Part shown: piece by piece, positions 9,348 to 20,500 of the stretch | How the letters are laid out: each line of letters starts with the position of its first letter | How positions within the stretch are numbered: position 1 is the stretch's first letter | Origin: Spirochaetales bacterium | GTDB lineage: Bacteria; Spirochaetota; Spirochaetia; DSM-2461 | Length of the DNA stretch: 64,000 nucleotides | Direction of reading: 5' to 3' | NCBI GenBank assembly: GCA_022360655.1 | Contig: JAKSCK010000237.1 | Span: 26,091 to 90,090, forward strand | Translations under genes and position numbers: made by a program | Notes under the pieces: generated by a model | Database searches by the model: none | Told to the model about the DNA's origin: nothing | Seen by the model: only the letters and a program-made list of their open reading frames with translations

Positions 9348-12300
9348 TCAAAGTTCTGGTCTCAGCTGAACATAACGGTATTCGTTGGAATGAAAACCAA
9401 TCGCCATATCATAATTTCTATCCCCATTGGACTTTGGCCAGGCTGCAGTGGAAATTCGCTCACCATCCACAACATGGAACAGAGGAACTGTTCCTTGCTC
9501 CCAGTCATCCTCTCCTTCCCGGAGGGCATATTTCAGGCCCTGGAAGGTGCCAACATTAGAGGAATTGAGATAACCCACAACTGGTATGTCCTGAGTTCCA
9601 ATGGTGAGCAAATCCAAATCTGCCTGGGCCCCAACGTTTCCAACACTGTCCACAATCTCTGTCTTCTCAACAGAACCTGTGGAGAGTTGAACTTGGAAAT
9701 ACATCAAATCCCCTGTGGAAACTTTGTAGGCCGTCACATGGGCTGTGTTTTCTGAGTCCACCCGCACACTGGGATATTTTCCAATGTAGCTGGATGGGTT
9801 TGTGATGTTATGAGTGGTCCATTCAGCTGAATGATCCGTAGGTGGTGTTTCACCTGTGGCATAGGCCAACTTAAGAGCGCTGTTTTTTGTGTCGTAATAC
9901 ACAATGACAGGCTTGCCATCTTTATCCACCGTGATGTCACTGTATTCCCCTACATCACTGGGATCAGTGGAGGGTTCTGTACCATCAACGATGTTCTCAT
10001 CCCATTTGCCATTCTCATAAATATACTCACGGTTATTTGAGGCCGTATTTTGTGCATTACTAAAAGTCAGATTATAAATGGACGTTCCATCATCCGAGAA
10101 ACGCGCGTACTTTAATGCGTTTGAATGGCTATCATAATAGGAAATATGAATGATATCCCCATTCACAAACATACGAGGATTTTGGAACTGCCAGAGCTTT
10201 TTATCTTCTGAGAATCGCTCAACTTCTTCTAATCGATTGGTTGAATAAGGATTTCCGTTCCAACCATCCCAGAGTTCCGCGTTTTCTCCCCAAAGAACAA
10301 GCCCACCACTGCCAGTATTCCAAGCACCATCATATGTACCGCCACCAAAGAAGTTTGCTAAATACACAACATACTGTTTTCCCGCTTCACTGATGCCAAT
10401 ATCTGTGTACTCGGCAGGATCATATTTATGAAAAATTTCTGATTGCGCTGTATTGTTTGCAATATAAACATCTGCGTCGCTGTATTCTGACCAAGAGGCC
10501 CAGAGGCCCCCATCCAAAGGATTCGCGGTCAGTGCTCCATGAACCGCTCCAGAGCTTCCCGTGATGGATTCATCCACCTTCCAAACACTGAGGTATCGGT
10601 CATCGTTCCAGAGAGTACCAGAAGGGTTGGCCTCTTGGTTAAAGGTTTGGCTGTTATCATTGGAATGATTCATCATGGGGATCTCATTCACTTTCAGAGC
10701 CAATAAACCAGAATTTTCTATGACACCATCCAAATTTGTAAGCAACACAGAAACCTGCTGGGACCAGTCTGCATTGGAGTCCCCATTGTTGGCGTATTGA
10801 TTTCCAATAAGATCAGTAGAAGAGGCTCCTCCTTGGCCAGTTAAGGAAACGGTTGCCGTATTTTCTGCTGTACCAAGGTTGTATCCACGAAGCACAATCC
10901 TTGTTCCTGTTCCTTCTGGAACAGGGTAACGTCCTTTTTGGGTTCTCAGAATCTCGGTGCTGTCATTAAGTAAAATGGTGGTGATATAGGGCATCACATC
11001 CACCGTCATAGAGTTGAATGGTTCTGAAAGATCACTCAACTCTTGAAGTACTTCAGGACTGGCATTGTTCCCAAAATCGGTCACACGGACTTTGACATCC
11101 ACATTGTTTTGTGCCGTTGTTGCAATCTCTTCCGTGTTCCATTGATAAGTAAAATCCACGATGTGGCCTGAAGATTCAGTGAAACTCCAACTGGTGATTT
11201 CTGCATTCACTCCTGCAGGGGCTTTCAAGCCTCCAGAGGCCTCCAAAGAGGCATCATCCCACACAAATAAATCAAAAGGATTTCCACCATTCAGGCCATC
11301 AATTTGAAGAGTCACATTCTGGATTCTTTGGTCATCGGAAACCCGGCCAGTCAGTAGAACCGTTCCACTCACATCCGCATCATTATTGTTGTAACCACCA
11401 CCAAGTCCTGCGGGTTGCAAACGTCCTGTACGGCCTGCCGCACTGGTCACGGAACCTTGATTGAGGTGGAACAATCGGGCTGTAGGAGCCACAGAATCGG
11501 TGTTGGCCACATCCACAGAAAATTCCTGAATGGCCGTCAGTTGAGCCGAATCTGTGATTTGAAGCAAGAACGGACGATTCTCTCCATCTGGAATCCCCGC
11601 AAAATCAGCGGTTCCTAAAGAAATGGTTAAATCCTCTCCAAAAGTTCCTTCTTTGAGTGCTGTGGCTGAGCCAATATTTGCGAGAGGCGTATCATAAAAA
11701 AGGGCATAGCTTAATGTGCCATTACCCCCACTCACCGTGGGCGTCATCACAAAGAGATCATTCCGAACCGTGAATGCCCCTGGTCCAACGTAGATTTCAG
11801 TTTCATTGAAATTCGAACTGGAATCAGAAGCATCACCATCTCCATTGAGATCGGTTGAAATTTTCAGACTGTTGATGGCAGGACCATTATTTGCCAGAGC
11901 AATTGGTTGAACATAGTGGGCTGTATTCCCCCCATGATCGTAGGCCACATAGTGCACATTCACGCTACCATCAGGAATAATGGTGGAATCCAAAACAACG
12001 CCCCAATCCCAGGCCAAACCACTCACCAGGTTCTCAGAATATCCATCACCATCGCCATTTCCACCGTTCTCATCCCACTGCTCAATGACACTGTCAATCA
12101 CCATGATGGCGGAAGATTGATCTGGATACAGTGCACTATGGGATCCTGAATTTCCATGATCAAAATTCCGAGTACTCATGGGCACATCTCCCTGAGTACT
12201 GTGTGTGGAGTAGGTGTACGTAGAGGACCCATCTGGGTTGTAGGCCATTCCTCCTCGCTCAAGGTACACCTCCACTTTGGCAATACCACTCACAGAACCC

Positions 12301-15134
12301 ACATCCTTAATTTTGCCCATGAGCTGAACTTGCGAGCCAATCAGGTTTTGCGTTTGGCCTATGTAACCAGGAGTATCAGTAATGGTAGGAGGAAGATTGT
12401 CCACATTGAGAGTGATAGGAAGTATGGTTTGATAATTGGTGTAGTCCAAAGCTTTCAGCTTGAGATAGAGGATGCCACTTTCAGGAATCACCGTACGTGT
12501 GTCCACCTCATGATGCAAACTCCAATGATCAAAGCTTTGCCCATTGGCATCAATATAGGGATTTTCCTGATGGGTCACTGAACCAGATAGAGTATGAAGA
12601 GGATAGGGATAGGATATTCCATTATCCAAACTCAACCAAATCTCTTTGACCGTTTCATCATCCAAAACATCGCCATTGATGGTGATGATGCCTCCAGCCG
12701 CATCATTCGATGCATAGTTCACATTGGTGATGATGGGAATGGAATCATCCACACGGAAGGATCGTTCAACCGGTGGAGATCCATAGGTTCCAAATCTATC
12801 CCGGGCACGAACCTGAACATGGATATCTCCGGAATGTCCACCAGAACCATCGGTGTCATAAAGTTCTCCAAAACGGTTCAGCTCAAAAGACCAGCTTCCG
12901 GTTCCTGCTACTTCATACCAGCGAGATTCATCAATGATGCGCTCTCCTGAATCCTCTAAACCATTTCCGTTGAAATCAATGTATTTTCCAGCAGGCAAGG
13001 TCACCGTGTCGGAAAAATTAGGTGACTCACCATCAGCGGTATTGATGTCAACTCGGGTAAAGACCGCATCCACAGCCCCATCATCATCAAAACTTGATCC
13101 TGCTACCGTCACAGAACCGCCAATGCTTGCTCCAAATGCAGGGTTCAAAATAGAAACCAGTGGCAAGTCCAGTTTGTTATCAATGAAGAGATAATAGGGA
13201 AAGAGAAGTTCTCCATTCTCATCGTCATGGATTTCTTGCGTTAAATTGGTTTCAAAGATATTTCCGGCAAGGTCTGTCACTCGAACCCGAATGGGAGTTT
13301 TCCAAATGTCCCCTTCCGCTGAAAGTTTTTCTGAATCCAAGTCATTCTCAAAGGCCTGCGTGTTCACAGAAATTTGAAAGTTGTACAAATCATTGGAAAC
13401 AGGAATCCATGCTAAAGACTCCTGATTGGTTTCATCACGTCCTACCACATACTCCACACTCTGAAGTTGGGTATTGTCCGAAGTTTGAACCCGGACATTC
13501 ACACTTCCATTGACATAGGTTCCATTACTTGGACTGTAAACACGGGCTTGAGGCGCTTGGGTGTCTCGGAAAATCTGAAGGTTTGTGACAGAAAATTTGC
13601 CAGACTGATCCACCGCCTTTGCCCGAATAGCAATGGGACCATCCACCAAAGGATGAGGCCAATTAGAAACGGAATAACTCCAATCCACCGTATCAGATGA
13701 TGTAAAAGAAGCCGAATCCCAATTTTCACCATCATCAAGACTCAAGAGGATTTGAACAATGTTATCTGTTTCATCCGAGGCATGACCTTCAATGAGATCA
13801 AAGGTGGCAAGATTAAGATAATCTCCAATTTCTGGTGATGTGAAGGCAACCGATGGGGCACCTGAATCAATGGTAAATGGAACCACGTCCGAAGTTTTTT
13901 CCGCCACTTGAGCCTGTACGGATTTCACATCACGGGCCTTGATTCGAACACTTCGGACACCAGGTGCTAAACCATCAAGTGGATACTCAATTCGAATAAA
14001 TTGATAGGGAGTCGTTCCAACCATTTTTCCCTGGTGAGGATTTGTGGAAGGATTTTGGTCGGGATCAATGGGACGCCAGAGGTTTGGATCATCACTATCA
14101 AACTGAATAAATAAAGCCGAAACATCCAAGGCATCATCATCTTCAATGGTGGCAATCACGGTTCCCCCTGGAACCATGATGTTTTCTTCTGCACTTTGAT
14201 CAGCTCCAGGATTGATGAATGTGATCACCGGTTCATCCCCAGTCATGTTGACTTCAATGGGGAGGCCTTCCTCATTGCTCTTCCCATAACTGAGTAAGTC
14301 TTCTGGTGTGATGGATATTCCAGAAACAGCATTTCCATTCTCTAACGAAAAAACGGCATCAATGGGGACATGTTCTGTTCCGCCATTGGCCGCAATCAAA
14401 TCATCAAAGTGGTACATGCGCTGAGAGGTATTTCCTGCATAGTCCTCAGCCACAAAAAGAAGACGATGTGTTTTATGCCCGCCATTGTTGGTAAAACTGG
14501 TGGTCCATGAGGATGTCCCAACAGGTGCTGTTAAAGAAGCTACTGCGGGATTTTCCTCTCCTTGGGGATTCCCAGGCTGAAGCACCCGAGCCGTAACCTG
14601 ACGGATTCGTCCATAGGGACCATCAAAGGCTTCTCCTTTGATGGCAAAGCTATAATCGGTGTATGCCGTCGTGGAATAACCTCGAGGAGAGGTAACAAGC
14701 AAGACCGGAGCTGTATTGTCAATGATGACCATAAGCCGCTCTTCCGTTTTTTTCCCCGTTCCATCCACATAGTAAAAACGGAGATCTTTCTCCCCATCAT
14801 CAAATTCGGTTGTATTTAATTCCAAAGACCAAGCAGAATTGGAAACCGTTCCGTTGATTCGCCGGCCATCAATAACGGCGTAAACCTCATTAATTCCCAC
14901 ATCATCAGAGGCTGTTCCCTCAAACTGAAAAATTCCACGAATGTATGTTCCTGGATTGGCGTTTTTGACATCCCCTTCTGGTGGATCAATATCCTGACGA
15001 GAACCAAGACCAACCAAAGGATTACGGCAAGCTGTAAGAATCGTTAAAAAAACAGCAACAATCGAAAGAATGAGAATGGTGCGAGTCCGTTGTTTGTTGG
15101 GGAATAAACGGGAAATTTTTTGGATCACTTTCAT
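9348..15134 (-). CDS. Giant lipoprotein with Ig-like repeats, Ca-loop-like motifs and propeller-like C-terminus
   Basis: Lipobox-like FLTILTACRNP; repeated Ig-like modules; DLNGDGDASD and DFNGNGLEDSGE loops; C-terminal repeats such as DGKPVIVYYDTKNSALKLAYA. Confidence 0.75.
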   Translation of the reverse strand: MKVIQKISRLFPNKQRTRTILILSIVAVFLTILTACRNPLVGLGSRQDIDPPEGDVKNANPGTYIRGIFQFEGTASDDVGINEVYAVIDGRRINGTVSNSAWSLELNTTEFDDGEKDLRFYYVDGTGKKTEERLMVIIDNTAPVLLVTSPRGYSTTAYTDYSFAIKGEAFDGPYGRIRQVTARVLQPGNPQGEENPAVASLTAPVGTSSWTTSFTNNGGHKTHRLLFVAEDYAGNTSQRMYHFDDLIAANGGTEHVPIDAVFSLENGNAVSGISITPEDLLSYGKSNEEGLPIEVNMTGDEPVITFINPGADQSAEENIMVPGGTVIATIEDDDALDVSALFIQFDSDDPNLWRPIDPDQNPSTNPHQGKMVGTTPYQFIRIEYPLDGLAPGVRSVRIKARDVKSVQAQVAEKTSDVVPFTIDSGAPSVAFTSPEIGDYLNLATFDLIEGHASDETDNIVQILLSLDDGENWDSASFTSSDTVDWSYSVSNWPHPLVDGPIAIRAKAVDQSGKFSVTNLQIFRDTQAPQARVYSPSNGTYVNGSVNVRVQTSDNTQLQSVEYVVGRDETNQESLAWIPVSNDLYNFQISVNTQAFENDLDSEKLSAEGDIWKTPIRVRVTDLAGNIFETNLTQEIHDDENGELLFPYYLFIDNKLDLPLVSILNPAFGASIGGSVTVAGSSFDDDGAVDAVFTRVDINTADGESPNFSDTVTLPAGKYIDFNGNGLEDSGERIIDESRWYEVAGTGSWSFELNRFGELYDTDGSGGHSGDIHVQVRARDRFGTYGSPPVERSFRVDDSIPIITNVNYASNDAAGGIITINGDVLDDETVKEIWLSLDNGISYPYPLHTLSGSVTHQENPYIDANGQSFDHWSLHHEVDTRTVIPESGILYLKLKALDYTNYQTILPITLNVDNLPPTITDTPGYIGQTQNLIGSQVQLMGKIKDVGSVSGIAKVEVYLERGGMAYNPDGSSTYTYSTHSTQGDVPMSTRNFDHGNSGSHSALYPDQSSAIMVIDSVIEQWDENGGNGDGDGYSENLVSGLAWDWGVVLDSTIIPDGSVNVHYVAYDHGGNTAHYVQPIALANNGPAINSLKISTDLNGDGDASDSSSNFNETEIYVGPGAFTVRNDLFVMTPTVSGGNGTLSYALFYDTPLANIGSATALKEGTFGEDLTISLGTADFAGIPDGENRPFLLQITDSAQLTAIQEFSVDVANTDSVAPTARLFHLNQGSVTSAAGRTGRLQPAGLGGGYNNNDADVSGTVLLTGRVSDDQRIQNVTLQIDGLNGGNPFDLFVWDDASLEASGGLKAPAGVNAEITSWSFTESSGHIVDFTYQWNTEEIATTAQNNVDVKVRVTDFGNNASPEVLQELSDLSEPFNSMTVDVMPYITTILLNDSTEILRTQKGRYPVPEGTGTRIVLRGYNLGTAENTATVSLTGQGGASSTDLIGNQYANNGDSNADWSQQVSVLLTNLDGVIENSGLLALKVNEIPMMNHSNDNSQTFNQEANPSGTLWNDDRYLSVWKVDESITGSSGAVHGALTANPLDGGLWASWSEYSDADVYIANNTAQSEIFHKYDPAEYTDIGISEAGKQYVVYLANFFGGGTYDGAWNTGSGGLVLWGENAELWDGWNGNPYSTNRLEEVERFSEDKKLWQFQNPRMFVNGDIIHISYYDSHSNALKYARFSDDGTSIYNLTFSNAQNTASNNREYIYENGKWDENIVDGTEPSTDPSDVGEYSDITVDKDGKPVIVYYDTKNSALKLAYATGETPPTDHSAEWTTHNITNPSSYIGKYPSVRVDSENTAHVTAYKVSTGDLMYFQVQLSTGSVEKTEIVDSVGNVGAQADLDLLTIGTQDIPVVGYLNSSNVGTFQGLKYALREGEDDWEQGTVPLFHVVDGERISTAAWPKSNGDRNYDMAIGFHSNEYRYVQLRPEL

Positions 15135-15604
15135 TCAAATTCCTCTCTTCACAAATCCAGCGATTTGCTCACCTTACTCAAATTCACCATGGGCGAGGTT
15201 CAGAAATTGACAGATTAACGAACGGTCGGTATCTCTCTGATGACAAATTCATTTTCGGCAAAAATGTCAACTTCAATAAATGAACCTTAAACTCTCTGTT
15301 TTGGAACCATGATCAGCGAAGCTCCGTGCATCATGAAAAGCACGTCTGAACTCCACATAAATACCACCAAAACCATAGGAATATCCATATTCTTTCAGAA
15401 TTTCTTTCTTTTATTCGGAAGAATTCCCAAAAAACACCATCCATGTTTTATAAAATCCTACAGCCCCCACAAATCTGAGAGAAACCGCTGAGGAACAGAT
15501 CATGAACAATGTTGTCTTGTTCTTGAGGAGATTTTCTCTTTCTCTTTCAAATCCCCAGACCTGGTTAATGCAATGGGAAACTAAGCTCGGATATACTTTC
15601 GTTT

Positions 15605-16264
15605 ATGAAGTCAGTTCCCCGCGCCTTAATTGTTATCGTTCTCGCCCTCCTTCCGATGGCACTCTTTGGACAGGCGAATCATATGCGTGTCCGAACCTTT
15701 ATTGGCATTGAGCCCATTGGACGATTCACCGCTGATCATCTGAGTGTTCCCAACCCACCTGGGGCCACTGGACGAGTGACCTGGAATGCCTCATATCACA
15801 TATCTCCCGGTCTGGAAGTGTTTTGGATCATCACACCTCAAGTAGAAGTGGGAGCCGGATTCCGTTATGAACTCCAGCGAAGGGTGTTCCATGACTCTGT
15901 GGATGATGCCATGTTCCAATTCATTCCCCTCTATGCTGCGGTACGCTATCGATTCCTTGATACAGAGAAAGCAGACCTTTTTCTGGAGGGAAAAGCGGGA
16001 TATGCCTTTTTTCAGCCAAGCAAGGCTTTCCTGAGTATTTGGGATTCAGAGGGTGGAGCCTTGCAATCCACCAGTGGTGGGCTGTATGCGAGCGCCATCA
16101 TTGGAACGGTTTTTCCTTTCCTTGAACGCCCCAAATGGGCATTGGAGGCCTCCTTGGATGTGGGCTATGCCTATCACATGGCCAGAGGAAAGAATTCTGT
16201 GCGGGAATATCCCATGAATTACCATGCTATGACGGCGGACTTTTCCCTCGATTTTCGGTTTTAG
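15605..16264 (+). CDS. Outer-membrane beta-barrel-like protein
   Basis: Signal peptide LIVIVLALLPMALFGQA; alternating amphipathic strands; C-terminal MTADFSLDFRF with terminal Phe. Confidence 0.6.
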   Translation: MKSVPRALIVIVLALLPMALFGQANHMRVRTFIGIEPIGRFTADHLSVPNPPGATGRVTWNASYHISPGLEVFWIITPQVEVGAGFRYELQRRVFHDSVDDAMFQFIPLYAAVRYRFLDTEKADLFLEGKAGYAFFQPSKAFLSIWDSEGGALQSTSGGLYASAIIGTVFPFLERPKWALEASLDVGYAYHMARGKNSVREYPMNYHAMTADFSLDFRF

Positions 16265-16284
16265 ACATCATGAATTCTTAGGCC

Positions 16285-16312
16285 GATCCCCTCCTCTGGA
16301 GGGGATTTCCCT
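16285..16312 (+). terminator. Predicted terminator hairpin
   Basis: ATCCCCTCC tct GGAGGGGAT followed by TTCCC, just after the OMP gene. Confidence 0.6.
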
Positions 16313-16425
16313 AGAAAAAATCTACCAATCACTTTTTGGATAAAACCAAGAAAACTGCAACAACCTCTCTGAGTTTCCATTCTTCCTTGCGCTGCCTTCT
16401 CTCCAACTCAAACCCCCTTCTCCTA

Positions 16426-16455
16426 TTGAAGTGAAGCGACTTTATCCCCTATGAT
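16426..16455 (+). promoter_or_regulatory. Predicted promoter of the oad operon
   Basis: TTGAAG - 18 nt - TATGAT upstream of oadG. Confidence 0.45.
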
Positions 16456-16551
16456 CTCTATGCTCACATTTACGGCTCTCCGCCCCTCGCCTGTTATTGA
16501 ACCTCGGTGTCACAAGCGGAAGTCGAGCGCTATTTTGCCCAGGAGACGATC

Positions 16552-16761
16552 ATGATAAATGTAGGACTCATCATCATGGCGGTTGGGATGTTGGTGGTTT
16601 TCGCCTTCCTTACCATCATGGTGGTCATGATGAGGGCCATGTCTGGCCTGATCCTGAAGTTCTTCCCAGAAAAGGAAGAACCCGTCCCCGTTCGCGCCGC
16701 ATCCGCTGGCGCTGACGACGCGGAAGTGGCTGTCGCAATTGCGGCCGCCTGCAGCCTCTAA
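16552..16761 (+). CDS. oadG: Oxaloacetate decarboxylase Na+ pump, gamma chain
   Basis: Short N-terminal membrane helix protein (MINVGLIIMAVGMLVVFAFLTIMVVMMRAM), SD caggag, directly upstream of oadA. Confidence 0.8.
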   Translation: MINVGLIIMAVGMLVVFAFLTIMVVMMRAMSGLILKFFPEKEEPVPVRAASAGADDAEVAVAIAAACSL

Positions 16762-16779
16762 AAGACCGGAGAAACGCAC

Positions 16780-18582
16780 ATGGCTAAGAAAAAGGTAGAC
16801 TTCATGATTACGGCTTTCCGGGACGGATTCCAGTCCGTCTACGGAGCCCGGGTCTTCACCAAAGACTTCATCCCTGCCGTTGAGGCTGCCAGCGCTGCTG
16901 GTATCAAGCACTTTGAGGCTGGTGGTGGTGCTCGCTTCCAGTCCCTCTACTTCTACAGCAACGAAGATGCATTTGACATGATGGACCAGTTCCGCGCTGC
17001 GGCCGGTCCCGATGCCAACCTTCAGACTCTTGCTCGTGGTGTGAACGTGGTTGGTCTCAGCTCCCAGAGCCGGGACATCATTCAGCTTCACGCCAAACTC
17101 TTCAAAAAGCACGGTATTTCCACCATCCGAAACTTTGATGCCCTCAATGACGTGAACAACCTCATTGACTCTGGTAAAGCCATTGTGGATGCCGGTCTGA
17201 ACCACGAGGTTTGTGTCACTCTGATGGCCCTTCCCGAAGGTGTGACTGGAGCTCATGACCCCGACTTCTACGAGAAGACACTCCGGGGCATTCTGGATGC
17301 TGGCATTCCTTACAACAGCGTCTGTTTCAAAGATGCTTCTGGTACCTCCACACCTGCTACTGTGTTTGAAACCATTAAACGTGCCCGCAAGATGCTTCCT
17401 GCTGACACCAAGATTGTGTTCCACTCCCATGAGACTGCTGGTGTTTGTATTGCTCAGTACATGGCTGCCCTGGATGCTGGTGCCAACCAGATTGACCTTT
17501 CCATGGCTCCTGCTTCTGGTGGAACCTGCCAGCCTGATGTGATGACCATGTACCACGCTCTCCGTGGTTCTGATTACGATATGGGCATTGATCCTGCCAA
17601 AGTTTACGAGGCAGAAGAGGTTTTCAAGAATTGCATGAAAGATTACTTCATGCCCCCTGAAGCCAAGAAAGTGGAGCCCCTCATTCCCCTTTCCCCCATG
17701 CCTGGCGGCGCTTTGACGGCCAACACCCAGATGCTCCGAGACAACGATCTTCTGGACCGGTATGAGGAAATCACCAAGAACATGGGTGAAGTTGTGATTA
17801 AGGGTGGTTTTGGTACCTCCGTGACTCCAGTTTCCCAGTTCTACTTCCAGCAGGCCTTCAATAACACCATGTTTGGTCCTTGGAAGAAAATTGCCGAAGG
17901 TTACGGCAAAATGGTTCTTGGCTACTTCGGAAAAACTCCCGTTGCTCCCGATCCAGAAGTTGTGAAGGTTGCTCAAGAGCAGCTGGGCTTAGAGCCCACA
18001 ACTCGCCTGGTTGTGGACATCAACGATGAGAACCCCAAACTGGGTGTTGATGCAGCCAAGAAACTCCTTTCAGACAATAACATCACAGACCACAGCGACG
18101 AAAATGTGTTCATTGCTGCCGCTTGTCTTGATAAGGGTATTCAGTACCTCAAGGGTGAAGCTAAAACCAATGTTCGCAAGAATGTTGCGGAAGCTGCGCC
18201 TGTTGCTGCATCCTCTGCAAAAGATGGCGTCACAGTCACTGTGAATGGCAAAGCGTACGGCGTGAAGATTGATGGTGGAAAAGCTGTGGTAAACGGCAAA
18301 GAGTACGCCATTGATGTGAAGGCTGGTATGGATGCTGCTACTGCCCCTGCTGCTTCTGCCGGTGGTGCTGCTGTTTCCATCAGTGCTCCCATGCCTGGTT
18401 TGGTTCTCCGCATTCCTGTGGCCGTGGGCGACACTGTGGCCGAAGGTGATGAAGTGATTGTTCTGGAAGCCATGAAGATGGAAACTCCTGTTTCTGCCAC
18501 TGCTGGTGGAACTGTGAAAGCCATTACTGTGAACCAGGGTGATCAGGTAAAAGCAGGCGATGTCCTGGTTGAGATTGGCTGA
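16780..18582 (+). CDS. oadA: Oxaloacetate decarboxylase alpha subunit (carboxyltransferase plus biotinyl domain)
   Basis: [11 protein letters not shown] carboxyltransferase start; C-terminal biotin attachment motif [11 protein letters not shown]; followed by oadB. Confidence 0.92.
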   Translation: MAKKKVDFMITAFRDGFQSVYGARVFTKDFIPAVEAASAAGIKHFEAGGGARFQSLYFYSNEDAFDMMDQFRAAAGPDANLQTLARGVNVVGLSSQSRDIIQLHAKLFKKHGISTIRNFDALNDVNNLIDSGKAIVDAGLNHEVCVTLMALPEGVTGAHDPDFYEKTLRGILDAGIPYNSVCFKDASGTSTPATVFETIKRARKMLPADTKIVFHSHETAGVCIAQYMAALDAGANQIDLSMAPASGGTCQPDVMTMYHALRGSDYDMGIDPAKVYEAEEVFKNCMKDYFMPPEAKKVEPLIPLSPMPGGALTANTQMLRDNDLLDRYEEITKNMGEVVIKGGFGTSVTPVSQFYFQQAFNNTMFGPWKKIAEGYGKMVLGYFGKTPVAPDPEVVKVAQEQLGLEPTTRLVVDINDENPKLGVDAAKKLLSDNNITDHSDENVFIAAACLDKGIQYLKGEAKTNVRKNVAEAAPVAASSAKDGVTVTVNGKAYGVKIDGGKAVVNGKEYAIDVKAGMDAATAPAASAGGAAVSISAPMPGLVLRIPVAVGDTVAEGDEVIVLEAMKMETPVSATAGGTVKAITVNQGDQVKAGDVLVEIG

Positions 18583-18593
18583 GGGAGGAACTG

Positions 18594-19844
18594 ATGCAAT
18601 TCTTTGATTCCCTGTTAGAACTCTGGAGGACCACCGGTATTTACGGTTTCCTCCAGGACGGGGGATGGGGCAACATCGTAATGATTGCGGTGGGATTAAC
18701 CCTCATCTACCTGGCAATAAAAAAAGGTTTTGAGCCTCTGTTGCTCATTCCCATTGGCTTTGGTGCCGTGCTGTCCAACATTCCCTTTGCGGAAATTGCC
18801 AGCCACACCATTCGTACTGTTGGCGCAGATGGACACGTGTCTGTGGATGTGTTTGGTGGATTCATCGGACAGTTCTACGACATGGGTGTGGCCTCAGGTC
18901 TCTTCCCCCTCCTCATCTTCATGGGTGTGGGTGCAATGACTGACTTTGGTCCTCTTCTGGCCAACCCCAAGACTCTGCTCTTGGGTGCGGCAGCCCAGTT
19001 TGGTATTTTCTTTGCCCTCTTTGGTACTGTTATTTTGGAGCAAATCCCTGGATTCTCCTTTGTGACAGCGGCTGATGGCACCCAGCTGGCGGATTCCATT
19101 CTTCATGTTGCTGGTTCCATTGGCATCATTGGAGGTGCGGACGGCCCCACAGCCATCTTCACCACTGCCCGATTGGCCCCCCAGTACCTTGGACCCATTG
19201 CTGTAGCAGCTTACTCCTACATGGCTTTGGTTCCCATCATTCAGCCTCCCATCATGAAGGCCCTCACTTCTTCTGCTGAGCGCCAGATCAAGATGGAGCA
19301 GCTGCGTCATGTAACCAAGACTGAAAAGATTGTGTTCCCTCTCATTGTCCTGGTGCTGTGTATCCTGCTTCTTCCCAGCGCAACTCCCCTCATTGGTATG
19401 CTGATGTTTGGAAACTTGCTGAAGGAATGCATGGTCACAGACCGTCTTTCTGACACCGCTCAGAATGCTCTTATGAACACGGTCACCATCATGTTGGGTC
19501 TGTCTTTAGGTTCTAAGATGTCTGCCCATGTCTTCTTGAACCTCACCACCTTGGGCATTCTGCTCCTGGGTCTCATTGCCTTTATGATTGGTACTGCCAC
19601 TGGTGTTATGTTGGCCAAGTTGATGAACAAGCTCTCTCCCAAGAGCCCCATCAACCCCCTTATTGGTGCTGCTGGTGTTTCCGCCGTTCCCATGGCTGCT
19701 CGTGTGGCCAATAAGGTAGGTCTGGACGAAAACCCCAACAACTACTTGCTGATGCACGCCATGGGCCCCAATGTGGCTGGTGTGATTGGTTCCGCTGTTG
19801 CGGCTGGTGTTCTTCTTGCCCTGGTTCCCATCCTTGGCGGTTGA
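18594..19844 (+). CDS. oadB: Oxaloacetate decarboxylase beta subunit (Na+ pumping)
   Basis: Polytopic; [23 protein letters not shown] and [23 protein letters not shown] motifs of the beta subunit family. Confidence 0.93.
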   Translation: MQFFDSLLELWRTTGIYGFLQDGGWGNIVMIAVGLTLIYLAIKKGFEPLLLIPIGFGAVLSNIPFAEIASHTIRTVGADGHVSVDVFGGFIGQFYDMGVASGLFPLLIFMGVGAMTDFGPLLANPKTLLLGAAAQFGIFFALFGTVILEQIPGFSFVTAADGTQLADSILHVAGSIGIIGGADGPTAIFTTARLAPQYLGPIAVAAYSYMALVPIIQPPIMKALTSSAERQIKMEQLRHVTKTEKIVFPLIVLVLCILLLPSATPLIGMLMFGNLLKECMVTDRLSDTAQNALMNTVTIMLGLSLGSKMSAHVFLNLTTLGILLLGLIAFMIGTATGVMLAKLMNKLSPKSPINPLIGAAGVSAVPMAARVANKVGLDENPNNYLLMHAMGPNVAGVIGSAVAAGVLLALVPILGG

Positions 19845-19869
19845 TGCCTAATTTTGTGATTTAAATCCA

Positions 19870-19900
19870 GCTGCCTCCTTTGGGAGGCAGTTTTTTTTTG
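19870..19900 (+). terminator. Rho-independent terminator of the oad operon
   Basis: CTGCCTCC tttG GGAGGCAG followed by TTTTTTTTT. Confidence 0.9.
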
Positions 19901-20018
19901 CTCTTGAGAATCCTATTCACATGAAATAGCAAGTATTGTCAGATTCCCTGGCCTGTAGAGCAGAGATCATCAAGTAGAAGAATTGGAGAAACGGGATGAT
20001 GGTGCCAGGAGTGAACAC

Positions 20019-20495
20019 ATGCAAGACATCAGACTGAATTCCATTGGAACGGTACAAGAACATCAGGGACAATTTTCCTTGAAATTGGAGACATCCTGGC
20101 ATTCTGCCTTAAAGGGTTTAGAAGGCTTTACTCACATCCATGTTCTCTGGTGGGCCCACCACATGGATACAACCAACGCACGAAGCATCACGGTTTGTGA
20201 GCAACCCTACAAGATGGGACCAGAGGAACTCGGGATTTTCTCCACACGATCTCCGGCCCGTCCCAATCCCATCATGATCACACCTGTGTTTGTTTCTCAT
20301 ATTGATCTGGAGAATGGCATGATTCACCTTCCCTACATTGATGCAGAACCAGGGAGTCCCATCCTGGACATCAAGCCCTTCCATGGATCTTCCGATTGCA
20401 TCCAAAATTGGGCTGTTCCAGAATGGTGTTCAAACTGGCCTAAGTCAGTAGAAGAATCAGCAAACTTCCCCTGGGAAACTGTGTTTAATTTCTAA
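20019..20495 (+). CDS. TrmO/TsaA family (tRNA N6-methyltransferase-like) protein
   Basis: GIFSTRSPARPNPIMITPVFV is the hallmark of the family; IDAEPGSPILDIKPF. Confidence 0.85.
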   Translation: MQDIRLNSIGTVQEHQGQFSLKLETSWHSALKGLEGFTHIHVLWWAHHMDTTNARSITVCEQPYKMGPEELGIFSTRSPARPNPIMITPVFVSHIDLENGMIHLPYIDAEPGSPILDIKPFHGSSDCIQNWAVPEWCSNWPKSVEESANFPWETVFNF

Positions 20496-20500
20496 AGGAT

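Noticed and set aside
16510-17976. 488-aa minus-strand ORF antisense to oadA
   Set aside because: The plus strand is a clear oxaloacetate decarboxylase alpha subunit; the antisense product is Gly/His/Val-rich low-information sequence typical of a shadow frame.
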